From: Alphaproteobacteria bacterium
Lineage (GTDB): Bacteria; Pseudomonadota; Alphaproteobacteria; Micavibrionales; Micavibrionaceae
Assembly: GCA_021208265.1 (NCBI GenBank)
Contig: JAJOJU010000029.1
Coordinates: forward strand, 1-35,580
DNA: 35,580 nucleotides
Direction: 5' to 3'
Both the position numbers and the translations under genes were made by a program. The notes beneath the pieces are model-generated. The model had not been told where the DNA came from and ran no database searches. It saw only the letters and a list, made by a program, of their open reading frames with translations. Shown here piece by piece: positions 18,084 through 26,341 of the stretch (positions within the stretch are counted from its first letter, which is position 1; each line of letters opens with the position of its first letter).

Positions 18084-18762
18084 AATTCAGGAAGGGATTG
18101 AGCAGGCTTTTGATCCCCGTCAGCTTGATGGGGGCCGAGGTCACTACCATGCAGACGCATCCGGCCTGGGGGCAGGCTTGCGAGCTGTGGGTGATCGTTT
18201 CATCGGCCACCAGCAGATCACCGCGGCGGTAAAGCGCGCCGTTCTCAATAACCGCGCCGTTTAAAACAAGCGTGATCTCAAGCCCACCATGGCAATGTTC
18301 CGGGGTTTTGAGGCCGGGATTAACCTTCATAAACCGGGCCTTGCTGGCACAGTCACCAAGGGCAATGTCGTAGGCAGCAAAGCCTTTTCCAACGGAATTC
18401 CATGTAAATGATGTGCAGCCTTGCATGGGTTCTTGCAGCGGATGAGGCAGATTTCCAAGTTCTTCCGGCAGATTTTGACAATTATAGTCGCTGCAGGCTT
18501 TGTTCGGACAGATATCGGCGGTGATCGCTGCCATAATGCGGTCCTTGGCGCTTAAGCTCATTGGCGCGGGGGGGCAATCTTTTTCCAGCAGCGCACCCGC
18601 CAGATGCTCACAAGCCTGGGTCAAAGCGCGGGCTTTGGGGGACAGAGTAAGATGCGCCGCCACAACCAACGACTGGGCGCGGTCCAGCACACCAAAAGCA
18701 TAAGCCATCAGCAGGCTTTGGTATGTATCACCATATTGTTCTTCCTTATGGTCTAGGGCCAT
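18034..18762 (-). CDS. chrR: ChrR-family anti-sigma factor with cupin domain
   Basis: ChrR binds and holds its ECF sigma factor and releases it under singlet oxygen or organic peroxide, as in Rhodobacter. The 242-residue protein has an N-terminal helical anti-sigma domain (to about residue 85) and a cupin-like domain with HCHGGLE (His156, His158, Glu162) and His192, which match the second zinc site of ChrR. The N-terminal zinc site is altered: the usual HxxxCxxC appears as His37-Ser41-Ala44. In contrast, 13 cysteines are scattered elsewhere, including CPNKACSDYNC at residues 85-95 between the domains. It overlaps the sigma gene by 10 bases, so the two are coupled. The tail overlaps the convergent methylase by 50 bases and may be altered by an indel. 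Confidence 0.85.
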   Translation of the reverse strand: MALDHKEEQYGDTYQSLLMAYAFGVLDRAQSLVVAAHLTLSPKARALTQACEHLAGALLEKDCPPAPMSLSAKDRIMAAITADICPNKACSDYNCQNLPEELGNLPHPLQEPMQGCTSFTWNSVGKGFAAYDIALGDCASKARFMKVNPGLKTPEHCHGGLEITLVLNGAVIENGALYRRGDLLVADETITHSSQACPQAGCVCMVVTSAPIKLTGIKSLLNPFLNFKIFYDCGASCVIRSE

Positions 18763-19361
18763 AATTTTTTTACCTTTTCGTCTCCCCGCAGCTTTTCCAA
18801 AGCCAGCCTGATTCGGGATTTAATCGTACCCAGCGCAATGCCCGTTTCAGCAGCGATCGCAGCATGAGGTTTATCCTCATAAAATGATTTTCTGATCAAA
18901 AAGGCCTGTTCTTCCGGCAGCGAGTTGATCAAATTATCCAAAGCCTCTTCTTCTTCTGACTTTGCCAGCGTTTCGTCCGCAAGCGCCCTGTCATCCTCTA
19001 CTACATAAAGTGGATCGTCCTGATCCACCTCCACATATTTTACCTTCCGCAGCGCATCGACCCGTTTGTTCCGGGCGACTGTATATATCCAGGTGCTGGC
19101 CCGGGCTTTGGCGGGGTCATAACTTTCCGCCCGTTGCCATACGGCAAGCATGGTTTCTTGAGCCAATTCATCGGCCTGCGCTTCGGATATCCCCGCTTTC
19201 ATCAGGAAAGATTTGACCCGCGGTGCGAAATAATCAAACAGCGCGGCAAAGCTCTCCTTGTTACGCTCTTTACCTATGGCAATAAGCATATCCTCAAAAG
19301 AGGGGAGGGCTTCGCCCGAAGCAATATCACTTCCGTCACGAGGGGTTGGTTTTGGTACCAT
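18753..19361 (-). CDS. rpoE: ECF RNA polymerase sigma factor (RpoE, ChrR-controlled)
   Basis: This is a 202-residue ECF sigma factor. Region 2 runs from FAALFDYFAPRVKSFLMKAGIS through ELAQETMLAVWQRAESYDPAKARASTW, including the -10 binding segment IYTVARNKRVDALRK. Region 4 is PEEQAFLIRKSFYEDKPHAAIAAETGIALGTIKSRIRLALEKLR. The adjacent ChrR gene puts it in the ECF11-type group, which in Rhodobacter directs the singlet-oxygen response. Translation is coupled to chrR by a 10-base overlap. I looked for the expected autoregulatory promoter (TGATCC ... TAAGA) in the 142 bases upstream and saw no clear match on this strand. No good ribosome binding site precedes the chosen ATG at 19361. Confidence 0.92.
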   Translation of the reverse strand: MVPKPTPRDGSDIASGEALPSFEDMLIAIGKERNKESFAALFDYFAPRVKSFLMKAGISEAQADELAQETMLAVWQRAESYDPAKARASTWIYTVARNKRVDALRKVKYVEVDQDDPLYVVEDDRALADETLAKSEEEEALDNLINSLPEEQAFLIRKSFYEDKPHAAIAAETGIALGTIKSRIRLALEKLRGDEKVKKLWP

Positions 19362-19503
19362 ACCGGCATTAAGAAGTATTTATCACAGGGCGTAAAGCCT
19401 TTTCCTGTTTATACGTTGGAAGGGCTCATCTGGATTTTTTTGTTGGAAAAAAATATAAATCAGGCTTTTTTCATTTGCTTGGCTGTGGCGAGGGGATTAG
19501 GGT

Positions 19504-20049
19504 ATGGCAACGAAAAGTAATTCAACAGATAAAAGGATGAAAATGTTACGCTATTTCCTGATTATGTTGGCCTTGTGCGTTGTGGGCGTGGCCCCCGCCC
19601 GTGCCGAAGACCCTGAGCTTATTGGGCGTCATGGCGAATGGATGGCCTATAAGTTCATGGAAAACGGAACCAAGGTTTGTTATATGGCAAGCCAGCCGAA
19701 ATCCGCGAAGGGTAATTACAGCAAGCGCGGCGATGTATTCGCCCTGATCACGCACCGCCCTTCTGAAAACACCAAGAACGTATTTAGCTATATCACCGGC
19801 TATACTTATAAGCCGGAAAGTGAAGTTACCGTAACGATCGGCAAGGAAACATTCACACTGTTTACGGATAACGACCGCGCTTGGACGCCAGATGATGTGA
19901 CGGATCAGGCGTTGACTAACGCCCTCCGCAAGGGATCGCAAATGGTGGTGAAGGGGGTTTCTTCACGCGGTACGAATACGACGGACACGTTTAGCCTGAA
20001 AGGCAGCGGTGCGGCGCATGATGCTATTACTAAGGAGTGCGGCCTTTAA
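19504..20049 (+). CDS. IalB-family (invasion-associated locus B) exported protein
   Basis: This is a 181-residue protein with a signal peptide (MLRYFLIMLALCVVGVAPARA, cleaved before EDPE) and a mature domain typical of the IalB family: GRHGEWMAYKFMENGTKVCYMAS, VFALITHRPSENTKNVFSY, GYTYKPESEVTVTIGKETFTLFTDNDRAW and a C-terminal Cys. The family is widespread in alphaproteobacteria and named after a Bartonella invasion gene; its molecular role is not settled. Two starts are possible: 19504 with GAGGGG upstream, or 19543 with AAGG. Both keep the signal peptide. It is divergent from rpoE and 142 bases away, so control by that sigma factor is possible but not shown. Confidence 0.85.
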   Translation: MATKSNSTDKRMKMLRYFLIMLALCVVGVAPARAEDPELIGRHGEWMAYKFMENGTKVCYMASQPKSAKGNYSKRGDVFALITHRPSENTKNVFSYITGYTYKPESEVTVTIGKETFTLFTDNDRAWTPDDVTDQALTNALRKGSQMVVKGVSSRGTNTTDTFSLKGSGAAHDAITKECGL

Positions 20050-20075
20050 AAGCTTGCTTTCGATGGGGAGTTTAG

Positions 20076-20561
20076 ATGATGAAGCACATTCAGGTATCCC
20101 GGCGGTTTAAGTTAACGCGTGACGTTACGACGGAAGATCTCAAATCTACGTTGCTTGACTCCCTGCGGAGCGCTTTTGACATTGAAAAGGTTGAAGACAG
20201 CGGTGAAAAACTAAGGATTACGGGCACGACAGGTGGACGTGATTCCATTAATCGCCATGCCCGGGTTAATCTGGATGTTCGTGTTATGAAGCAGCAGGAA
20301 ATGGCACGTTTTATTGTTACGGGAACGTCCGGTATGGCCCGTTCGCTGCTGATTGGCTATATCGGTCTGGTGATATTGGTCCTTTTGGCAGGGCTTCTGC
20401 CGGGGTCAATTGAAACCAGCGGCGTTGATTCAGATGCACTCGATACACTTGTTTTGATGGTGTTCGGTATTTTTATCTTTTATGATATAAATAAGAAAAT
20501 CGGGGAACCTAAAGAGTATCTCGATTCTATCCTACAATCGCTGGAAACGGAGTTTGGCTAG
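20076..20561 (+). CDS. Unknown protein with two membrane helices
   Basis: I do not recognise this 161-residue protein. Residues 1-85 look like a soluble alpha/beta domain (VTTEDLKSTLLDSLRSAFDIEKVEDSGEKLRI followed by a basic strand region). Two hydrophobic segments follow at about 90-108 and 126-142. The tail ends in a charged helix, DINKKIGEPKEYLDSIL. The N-terminus is probably cytoplasmic, since no signal peptide precedes it. GGGGAG lies shortly before the ATG. It sits 26 bases after the IalB gene and 55 before the M23 peptidase gene, on the same strand, so the three may be co-transcribed. No function is proposed. Confidence 0.7.
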   Translation: MMKHIQVSRRFKLTRDVTTEDLKSTLLDSLRSAFDIEKVEDSGEKLRITGTTGGRDSINRHARVNLDVRVMKQQEMARFIVTGTSGMARSLLIGYIGLVILVLLAGLLPGSIETSGVDSDALDTLVLMVFGIFIFYDINKKIGEPKEYLDSILQSLETEFG

Positions 20562-20616
20562 AGTTTACTTCCGGATCCACGCGTCTTTACCATAGTCTTG
20601 GCAAACTAGGGATCTT

Positions 20617-22241
20617 GTGATAAACGATCATAGATTTTATTTTGAGGAACATTATGGAATAGCCCGGGTGAGGGTTGCGTATAGCGCTTCATCGCACGAA
20701 TTGCTGTTTCCCAAGAAGAAGACAATGTATTTAAAAAGAAACCTGAAAGACCTGATGACTATGAATGTGGCGCTTCATCGCCTCGTGCCGGTTCGTCAGC
20801 GTTATTTGCGCAATCGTGCCGGGCGGGTGCGTCTGCGCTATTCTCTGGGGATGGCGGCGTGTTTTATTCTGGCACTTAATGCCGCTTGGGGGTCATTCTC
20901 CTCATATTCCGGGTTCAGTGGTGATTCTATTCTTGCCAGCATTGAAAGCTCGTTTGGCGGCAGCGATGAATTTGATATGGCCTATGTCGATGGGTTTGGC
21001 TACCCGGAGGAATCATACAGCCTGAAAGGCCATATGAATGGCGGTTTTCCTGATATCGACAAGGTTCTGAAATCCAAAGGACCTGTGACGGCGGAGCTTG
21101 AAATTGAAAAAGGCCAGACACTCGCAGGCTTGTTGCAAAAAGCAGGTGTTGCCGGTGATGAGGCTTATAATGCTGTGAAATCAATTAGCGAATATGCCGA
21201 TCCACGCAAAATTCTGCCGGGACAAAAGCTCCGTGTTCGTCTTGAACCCAAGGCCGAAGAAGAAGAGGGGGTTGTCCTGACGGATCTCATGATGCCGCTG
21301 GACAAGCTGAAATTTGTAACTCTGAAAAAGGGTGATGCAGGCTACGCTTCCGAAGTACATGAAAAACAGGTCACCAAAGTGGCGCGTGCCGGGTATACAA
21401 CCATCGAAACATCGCTCTATGGTTCAGCAGCGCGGTCCGGTATTCCTTCGCCTGTAATTGCAGAAGTGATCAGGATTTATTCCTGGGATATTGACTTCCA
21501 GCGTGATATCCGCAAGGGCGACAAGATCGAGGTCCTGTACGACGCCTATGAAACGGAAGATGGCGATACCGTAAAATACGGCGATATCATGTTTGCGAAC
21601 TTAAGTATTGGCGGGCGTGATGTTGCGCTTTACCGTTTTGAAATGGAAAACGGTAAGACCGATTATTTTGACCCCAAAGGCCACAGCATCAAGAAAACCC
21701 TGATGAAAACCCCGATTGACGGCGGGCGCATTACCTCCGGTTTTGGCATGCGCAAGCACCCGATTTTGGGATATAACAAAATGCACAAGGGTATGGATTT
21801 CGGGGCGCTGTGGGTACACCTATCTATGCTGCGGGCGATGGTACAATCGAAAAACTGGGGCGCAATGGTGGCTACGGTAATTACGTCCGTATCCGTCACA
21901 ATGGGCGTATCAAGACTGCTTATGCCCACATGCACAAATTTGCCAAAGGTTTAAAGGGCGGCAGCCGTGTTGAACAAGGCGATGTTATCGGTTATGTGGG
22001 GACGACAGGCCGCTCCACCGGGCCTCACTTGCATTATGAAGTTCTGGTGAACGACAAGCAGGTTAACCCCAACAGCATTGATTTGCCGACAGGCGAGCAA
22101 TTGGCAGGTAAAGAACTGAAACGCTTCAAGGCTTTGGTCGAAAAAGCCAGGCAGCAATACGTATCGCTGAGCAAAAGCTTCAAATTCGCGGCCTTTAATG
22201 ATGGCAGTGAACCACCGAAGCCCACCAAAAAATCTGGTTAA
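20617..22241 (+). CDS. M23 family metallopeptidase (MepM-like, frameshifted)
   Basis: This is a 541-residue peptidoglycan endopeptidase of the LytM/M23 class. The N-terminus is basic, with one membrane helix (SLGMAACFILALNAAWGSF, about residues 75-95). An OapA/LysM-like domain follows (EIEKGQTLAGLLQKAGV ... ILPGQKLRV), then a middle domain of the Csd3/MepM kind and the catalytic domain with SGFGMRKHPILG, HKGMDFGA, YAHM and HLHYEV. The frame breaks at 21806-21808, inside the active-site motif: one C is missing, and restoring it gives GAPVGTPIYAAGDGTIEK. All zinc ligands are kept. GTG 20617 has AGGGA upstream; ATG 20725 is an alternative start that still precedes the helix. Predicted role: opening cross-links during cell growth. 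It converges on surf1 with a four-base overlap. Confidence 0.9.
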
Positions 22242-22936
22242 TATTTCTTACAGAGAAAGCGCAGGGTAAAAACCCCTGCCATGATGCCGGCCATGGCAAA
22301 CCAGAAGGCTGCATATGACGCATGGTTATTATTGATCTGCGGCTTGGTGGCATCGGTCAAAGGCAGGTTGGTGAGGCTGCTATCATCCCGCGTTTGCCGC
22401 AAGGCAAGCGGGGCGACTTCGTTACCATCACCAAGGGCAGCTTGAAACGCGAGGACGGAAACCCGGTACCATTCTTTTGTATCCGCAGGGTTGTCGGGCG
22501 TAAACATATTGGGGGTCGGAAAACGCCCGATTTCTCCGGTAAGGGAAATAGAACCGGATGGAGACTCAGGCAGATCATAGCCTTGCGGGACCCAGCCGCG
22601 ATTTACAATCACAATCCGGCCTTCGCCTATATCTAGCGGCGTATAGATATGCGCCCCGGCCTTGCCGTCATAACTGCGGGGGATGAGCTTGACGGCGGCG
22701 TTATCTAGCCAATGCCCCTGAAGCGTGCCGGGTTTATAAAGCTGGGCTTCATCGGAAAAATCATCAAAAGTCAGGGATTCTTGCGGGGTTTCCTGCCATC
22801 TTGCTATCTGAGCCAGGAATTCTTCTTTCTGTGCCAGCCTTTGTAATTGCCATGTGCCAAGCCCGCAGAGTACTGAGATGCCGCCCAAAGTCAGGATGCT
22901 GGCAACAAGCGGCGGTTTTTGGAAGCGGTAAGGCAT
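22238..22936 (-). CDS. SURF1 family cytochrome oxidase assembly protein
   Basis: SURF1 helps insert heme a into subunit I of cytochrome c oxidase in the inner membrane. The 232-residue protein has the typical two-helix hairpin: an N-terminal helix (VASILTLGGISVLCGLGTWQLQRL) and a C-terminal helix (YAAFWFAMAGIMAGVFTLRFL), with a large periplasmic domain between. Conserved pieces are GTWQLQRLAQKEEF, IVNRGWVPQGYD and the NNHASYAAFW tail motif. I chose ATG 22936, because a longer frame starting at 22984 would overlap DUF983 and lacks family sequence. It is the last gene of the cox cluster. Four bases overlap with the convergent M23 gene. Confidence 0.9.
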   Translation of the reverse strand: MPYRFQKPPLVASILTLGGISVLCGLGTWQLQRLAQKEEFLAQIARWQETPQESLTFDDFSDEAQLYKPGTLQGHWLDNAAVKLIPRSYDGKAGAHIYTPLDIGEGRIVIVNRGWVPQGYDLPESPSGSISLTGEIGRFPTPNMFTPDNPADTKEWYRVSVLAFQAALGDGNEVAPLALRQTRDDSSLTNLPLTDATKPQINNNHASYAAFWFAMAGIMAGVFTLRFLCKKY

Positions 22937-22949
22937 GGAGCTAAAATGT

Positions 22950-23315
22950 CTATGACCAGTCGCGATGCTTGAATTGCAGGGCAATGATATAGGCCTTCAA
23001 CGGGCGCAGCGTGCCGATGGTAAGAGCCAGCGCCAGAATGCCCCAGACAACGGCATGCACCCAGACCGGCCAGTGGAAAGCATATTCCACCCACAGGGCA
23101 ATCGGCACCAGAAGGAAACCCAATATAAAGACAAGGAAAACGGCAGGACCGTCAGCGCTGTCGCTTTTATCGAAGCGCAAATGGCAATTCGGGCATTCCT
23201 TGCGGACATCCAGCGTGAAACCGGGGGCGTAGAGCGAGGCTTCCTTGCAACGGGGGCACAGGCATTTCCAGCCTGTTTTTAGCATATCCGGGTCGGGAAG
23301 CAGGGCAGGGAGCAT
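22950..23315 (-). CDS. DUF983 family protein
   Basis: This is a 121-residue protein of the DUF983 family, which is regularly found in alphaproteobacterial cox loci, although its molecular role is not known. It has a probable zinc site formed by two Cys pairs (CPRC at residues 20-23 and CPNC), followed by two membrane helices (AVFLVFILGFLLVPIALWVEYAF and VWVHAVVWGILALALTIGTLR). The C-terminus LRPLKAYIIALQFKHRDWS is typical. I prefer the start at 23315, preceded by AAGGTGG; an ATG at 23285 is also possible. The gene begins 14 bases after coxC and ends 13 before surf1, so it is likely co-transcribed with both. Confidence 0.88.
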   Translation of the reverse strand: MLPALLPDPDMLKTGWKCLCPRCKEASLYAPGFTLDVRKECPNCHLRFDKSDSADGPAVFLVFILGFLLVPIALWVEYAFHWPVWVHAVVWGILALALTIGTLRPLKAYIIALQFKHRDWS

Positions 23316-23329
23316 AGAGCGCTTCCACC

Positions 23330-24385
23330 TTACTCAGCCGGAAGCGGCGGCACCAGAGATTCAATCGGTGGAACGTCAGCGGCAGGCTCAGAAGCTGTAG
23401 CTTCCTCAGCCGGGGCCTCTTCTTCTCTTATCTCTGCTGTTGTCTCTTCCGTAGTGGTAGAGGCATCCGTAGTTCCGGCACCAGCTTCTACGCTGGCGCT
23501 GATGGCGGGCGGCGCTTCCGGCTCGGCCTTTGGTGTGTGGTCGATACCGGCCATGCTGCCCCACCAGTAAATAGCAATAAACAGGAACAGCCAGACTACG
23601 TCAACGAAATGCCAGTACCAGGCAGCAGCTTCAAAACCGAAATGGCTTTTGGGTGTAAAATGACCGGCGCGGGCGCGGAACCAGCAAACAGCAAGGAACA
23701 CCGTTCCTACAAACACGTGGAACCCGTGGAAACCTGTCGCCATATAGAAGGTGGAGGCATAGATACCGTCCGTAAACCCGAAATGCGCATGTGTGTATTC
23801 ATAAATCTGGAAGCACAGGAAAATAAAGCCCAGAAACACCGTCCAGCCCAAGGCCTGTACGGCTTCCTTCTGGTGACCCTCGATAATCGCGTGGTGCGCC
23901 CATGTAACTGTGCAGCCGGAAAGCAGCAGGATCATTGTCATCATGAAGGGCAGTTCAAACGCTGGAATCGTGTGGATTTCCGCGGGGGGCCAGACATAAC
24001 CGATGGCTTCAACCGGGAACAAGGCCGAGCTGAAAAATGCCCAGAAAAACGCCACGAAGAACATGACTTCCGAGGCGATGAACAGCGTCATCCCGTACCG
24101 AAGGCCGATTTGCGCGATGGGTGAGTGCGCTTTTTCAACAACGGCTTCGTGAATCACGTCTTTCCACCAGAACCACATTGTCGCCAGAATGCCCAGAAAA
24201 CCAAGCGGTGCAAGGAATTTTCCGACTGTAATCCCGTTCAAGTCCACCTTATGCATGAACAAAACCATACCGAAGGTAAACAGCCCGGCAACCAGAGCGC
24301 CGACAAGCGGCCAGATGCTGGGGTTTACAAGGTGATAGGGGTGAGGTTTACCGGTTGTGGTGAATTCGATGTGATGATCGGCCAT
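23330..24385 (-). CDS. ctaE: Cytochrome c oxidase subunit III with a long acidic tail
   Basis: CtaE/CoxC is the third core subunit of the aa3-type oxidase. The first 279 residues match the family: HPYHLVNPSIWPLVGAL, SEVMFFVAFFWAFFSSALF, a proline-rich WPPAEIHTIPAFELPF region, HAIIEGHQKEAVQALG, HGFHVFVGTVFLAVCWF and AAAWYWHFVDVVWLFLFIAIYWWG. Seven helices can be counted. After residue 279 comes a tail of 72 residues made mostly of Pro, Ala, Glu, Thr and Ser, absent from typical CoxIII proteins of 260-275 residues. Its even amino-acid bias and steady frame argue that it is translated and not a frameshift product. Its role is unknown. Confidence 0.95.
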   Translation of the reverse strand: MADHHIEFTTTGKPHPYHLVNPSIWPLVGALVAGLFTFGMVLFMHKVDLNGITVGKFLAPLGFLGILATMWFWWKDVIHEAVVEKAHSPIAQIGLRYGMTLFIASEVMFFVAFFWAFFSSALFPVEAIGYVWPPAEIHTIPAFELPFMMTMILLLSGCTVTWAHHAIIEGHQKEAVQALGWTVFLGFIFLCFQIYEYTHAHFGFTDGIYASTFYMATGFHGFHVFVGTVFLAVCWFRARAGHFTPKSHFGFEAAAWYWHFVDVVWLFLFIAIYWWGSMAGIDHTPKAEPEAPPAISASVEAGAGTTDASTTTEETTAEIREEEAPAEEATASEPAADVPPIESLVPPLPAE

Positions 24386-24418
24386 GGAAAAAGCTCTGTT
24401 TTCTTTGAATTTTTAAGG

Positions 24419-25042
24419 TTAATTGACTGGCGCTTTTATAACACCATCTTCGGCATTGTAAAAGGCTTCGAGCGCGGTATCAAGCTCTTCTGACTCAGCA
24501 CGGTAGAAAGTGTATGAGAGTGTGATCACATCGACATCATCCATGTTGGGATCATCGTTCAAAGCCGGGTCAACATAGAAAAGCACGGGCATCGAAACAT
24601 CCTGCCCCGGCGCCAGGATCTGTTCATCAAAGCAAAAACACTGGATTTTGTGAAAATATTTCCCGGCCTTGAGCGGGGTGACATTATAAAGCGCCGTGCC
24701 GCCTACCGGAATTTTCATGGGATTTTTGGCATGGTAATTGGCCAGCCCTTTCTGGCCCAGCTGTATGGTAATCTCTCGCTGCTCAGGCTTGAATGTCCAG
24801 GGCATGTTATGGTCGACATCGGCATTGAACTGTACTTTGACCGTGCGTTCCAGCACGGTATCCGGCAGGCTGGCGGCGCGCTGCGTGGTGCCGCTAAATC
24901 CCGTAACCTGACAAAACAGCGAATAAAGCGGAACGGAAGCGAAAGAGAGCCCCACCATAGCCACCACAATTCCCAGCACACGCAGCCCCATCCGCGCATT
25001 GCGGCGGGCGAGTTCCGGGTCGTATGGGGAGTTTTGGCTCAT
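24419..25042 (-). CDS. ctaG: Cytochrome c oxidase assembly protein CtaG (Cox11)
   Basis: CtaG/Cox11 delivers copper to the CuB site of subunit I. The 207-residue protein has one N-terminal membrane helix (LRVLGIVVAMVGLSFASVPLYSLFCQ) and a periplasmic immunoglobulin-like domain with the copper-binding CFCF motif in KIQCFCFDEQIL. Other marks are VTGFSGTTQ, QFNADVDHNMPW, NPMKIPVGGTALYNVTP and MPVLFYVDP. It is placed between an unknown exported protein and coxC. The start at 25042 has no competing start of note. Alphaproteobacterial loci usually have coxF next to ctaG; here an SDR and an unknown gene separate them. Confidence 0.95.
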   Translation of the reverse strand: MSQNSPYDPELARRNARMGLRVLGIVVAMVGLSFASVPLYSLFCQVTGFSGTTQRAASLPDTVLERTVKVQFNADVDHNMPWTFKPEQREITIQLGQKGLANYHAKNPMKIPVGGTALYNVTPLKAGKYFHKIQCFCFDEQILAPGQDVSMPVLFYVDPALNDDPNMDDVDVITLSYTFYRAESEELDTALEAFYNAEDGVIKAPVN

Positions 25043-25081
25043 GAGGGGGATATAGCGCGAAACGGGCTTAAAGGCAAAGCC

Positions 25082-25381
25082 CTATTCCATCATGTCGTAA
25101 TAAAGCTCAAGCTCGTCTTTATAGTTATTAACGGCAGCTTCGCGGTAGCGCACGTAATTGGCGCGGCGTTCGTCAAGTTGCTGGCGGAATCTCTTTTGTT
25201 CTTCGATATACTGGAAGCGCCGCGTGTAATAATCGCAATAACGCCACAGTTCAGGATCGTCCGTTTTTTCCAGCATGGGGTTATCGGGGACGCCGCATTC
25301 ATAAGTTTCCTGCGCCGATGCCGGGAAGGACATCAGCAGGAACGCTGCAAAAGCCAGTGATATCAATGAAAAAAGACGCAT
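25082..25381 (-). CDS. Unknown small exported protein
   Basis: This is a 99-residue protein with a clear signal peptide (LISLAFAAFLLMSFPASA, cleaved before QETY). The mature part has about 75 residues, two cysteines (C29 and C49) and a highly charged helical C-terminal half rich in Tyr, Arg, Glu and Gln, possibly a coiled coil. I do not recognise it. It lies between an SDR gene and ctaG within the cox locus on the same strand. Its export to the periplasm, next to Cox11, would suit a part in oxidase assembly; that is inference only. GAGGG precedes the ATG by 10-15 bases. Confidence 0.65.
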   Translation of the reverse strand: MRLFSLISLAFAAFLLMSFPASAQETYECGVPDNPMLEKTDDPELWRYCDYYTRRFQYIEEQKRFRQQLDERRANYVRYREAAVNNYKDELELYYDMME

Positions 25382-25425
25382 GGAACCATACCCTCAATCG
25401 TTTAAGGATACAGGATTTTTAGTGT

Positions 25426-26203
25426 TTACGCAAAACGTTCGACAGCCAGCGGCCCGAAAGATTGTGTCGTGGGCATTAACTCAATGCGGTTAATATTGAC
25501 ATGGGTGGGCAGACTGGCAGCCCAGAACACGCTTTCCGCGACATCATCGGCGGTAAGGGGTGTGGTGCCCGCATAAACAGCCCCCGCTTTTTCTGTATCG
25601 CCTTTAAAGCGCACGGTTGAAAACTGTGTTTCGACCATGCCGGGCTCAATATTCGTGACGCGGATATTGGTTCCCGCCAGATCGGCCCGCAGGGCGAGGG
25701 AAAACATTTTTACAAAGGCTTTTGATGCGCAATATACATGCCCGCCGGGGTAAGGGTAATTCCCGGCGGTGGAGCCGATATTGATGATATGCCCCTTTTT
25801 CCGGGCGGTCATGCCATCCAGCACAAGGCGGGTCATGGTAACAAGACCCTTATTATTCACGTCAATCATGGTTTCCCAGTCGGCGGGGTCGGCTTTTGGC
25901 GCAGCGTCCTGCCCCAGGGCAAGGCCCGCATTATTGATCAGGAGGCCGATATCCTGAAAATCTGCCGGGATGTTTTTGACGAAAGCTTTGATGGAATCCG
26001 GATCCGACATTTCGGCAACGCCCGTGCAGACGTCATGCCCGGCGAGGTTGGTTTTTTAGCGCTTCCAGCTTGTCCGGGTTACGGCCTGCCAGAATAAGGC
26101 GGCAGCCAGCCGCGGCAAATTTACGGGCAAAGGCCTGACCGAAATCGCCGGTGGCGCCTGTAATCAGAACAGTCTTGGGCAGATAAGCCGGATTAGTAAC
26201 CAT
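25426..26203 (-). CDS. Classical SDR oxidoreductase, YdfG-like (frameshifted)
   Basis: This is a 258-residue classical short-chain dehydrogenase. The cofactor motif is TVLITGATGDFGQAFARKFA, followed by LINNAGLALG, an IINIGSTAGNYPYPGGHVYCASKAF stretch with the Ser-Tyr-Lys catalytic set, and NIEPGMVETQFSTVRFKGD. That last segment resembles YdfG-type 3-hydroxy acid (serine) dehydrogenases. The Arg after the TGATG segment suggests NADP preference. The frame breaks in a T6 run (26052-26057); with five Ts it reads ALKTNLAGHDVCTGVAEMSDPD. It is on the cox strand and its start overlaps the end of coxF by 11 bases. An SDR is unusual at this place, between coxF and ctaG. The substrate is not known. Confidence 0.9.
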
Positions 26204-26325
26204 GGGTAACCGGGCCCATTTTGATGATGGTGATCGCAAATAAAATCAGGCACAGCCCCATCACAATTGCCAGCACGGAGAGGTTTTTTTTTCAGCTTTT
26301 TCTTATGCAGATCGCTATGCGGCAT
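26193..26325 (-). CDS. CoxF-like small membrane protein (frameshifted)
   Basis: This gene is short and was found from its place between ctaB and ctaG. The corrected 43-residue product is basic at the N-terminus (HSDLHKKKLKKN), then has one membrane helix of about 20 residues, and ends in KMGPVTHGY. That fits CoxF, a small protein of alphaproteobacterial cox loci with a single helix preceded by a charged stretch. The frame breaks at a T9 run (26284-26292), where eight Ts are expected, at the junction of the basic part and the helix. Without correction a stop falls after about 18 codons. Its stop overlaps the start of the SDR gene. The role in oxidase assembly is inferred from position. Confidence 0.6.
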
Positions 26326-26341
26326 GGAAGTGTCCTTATCC

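Noticed and set aside
19362-19503. ECF11 autoregulatory promoter upstream of rpoE
   Set aside because: No convincing TGATCC and TAAGA pair at a proper distance on the minus strand; a TGATTT present there lacks a matching -10.
23537-24124. A 195-codon plus-strand frame opposite ctaE
   Set aside because: It lies wholly over conserved ctaE sequence on the other strand and has no recognisable motif.
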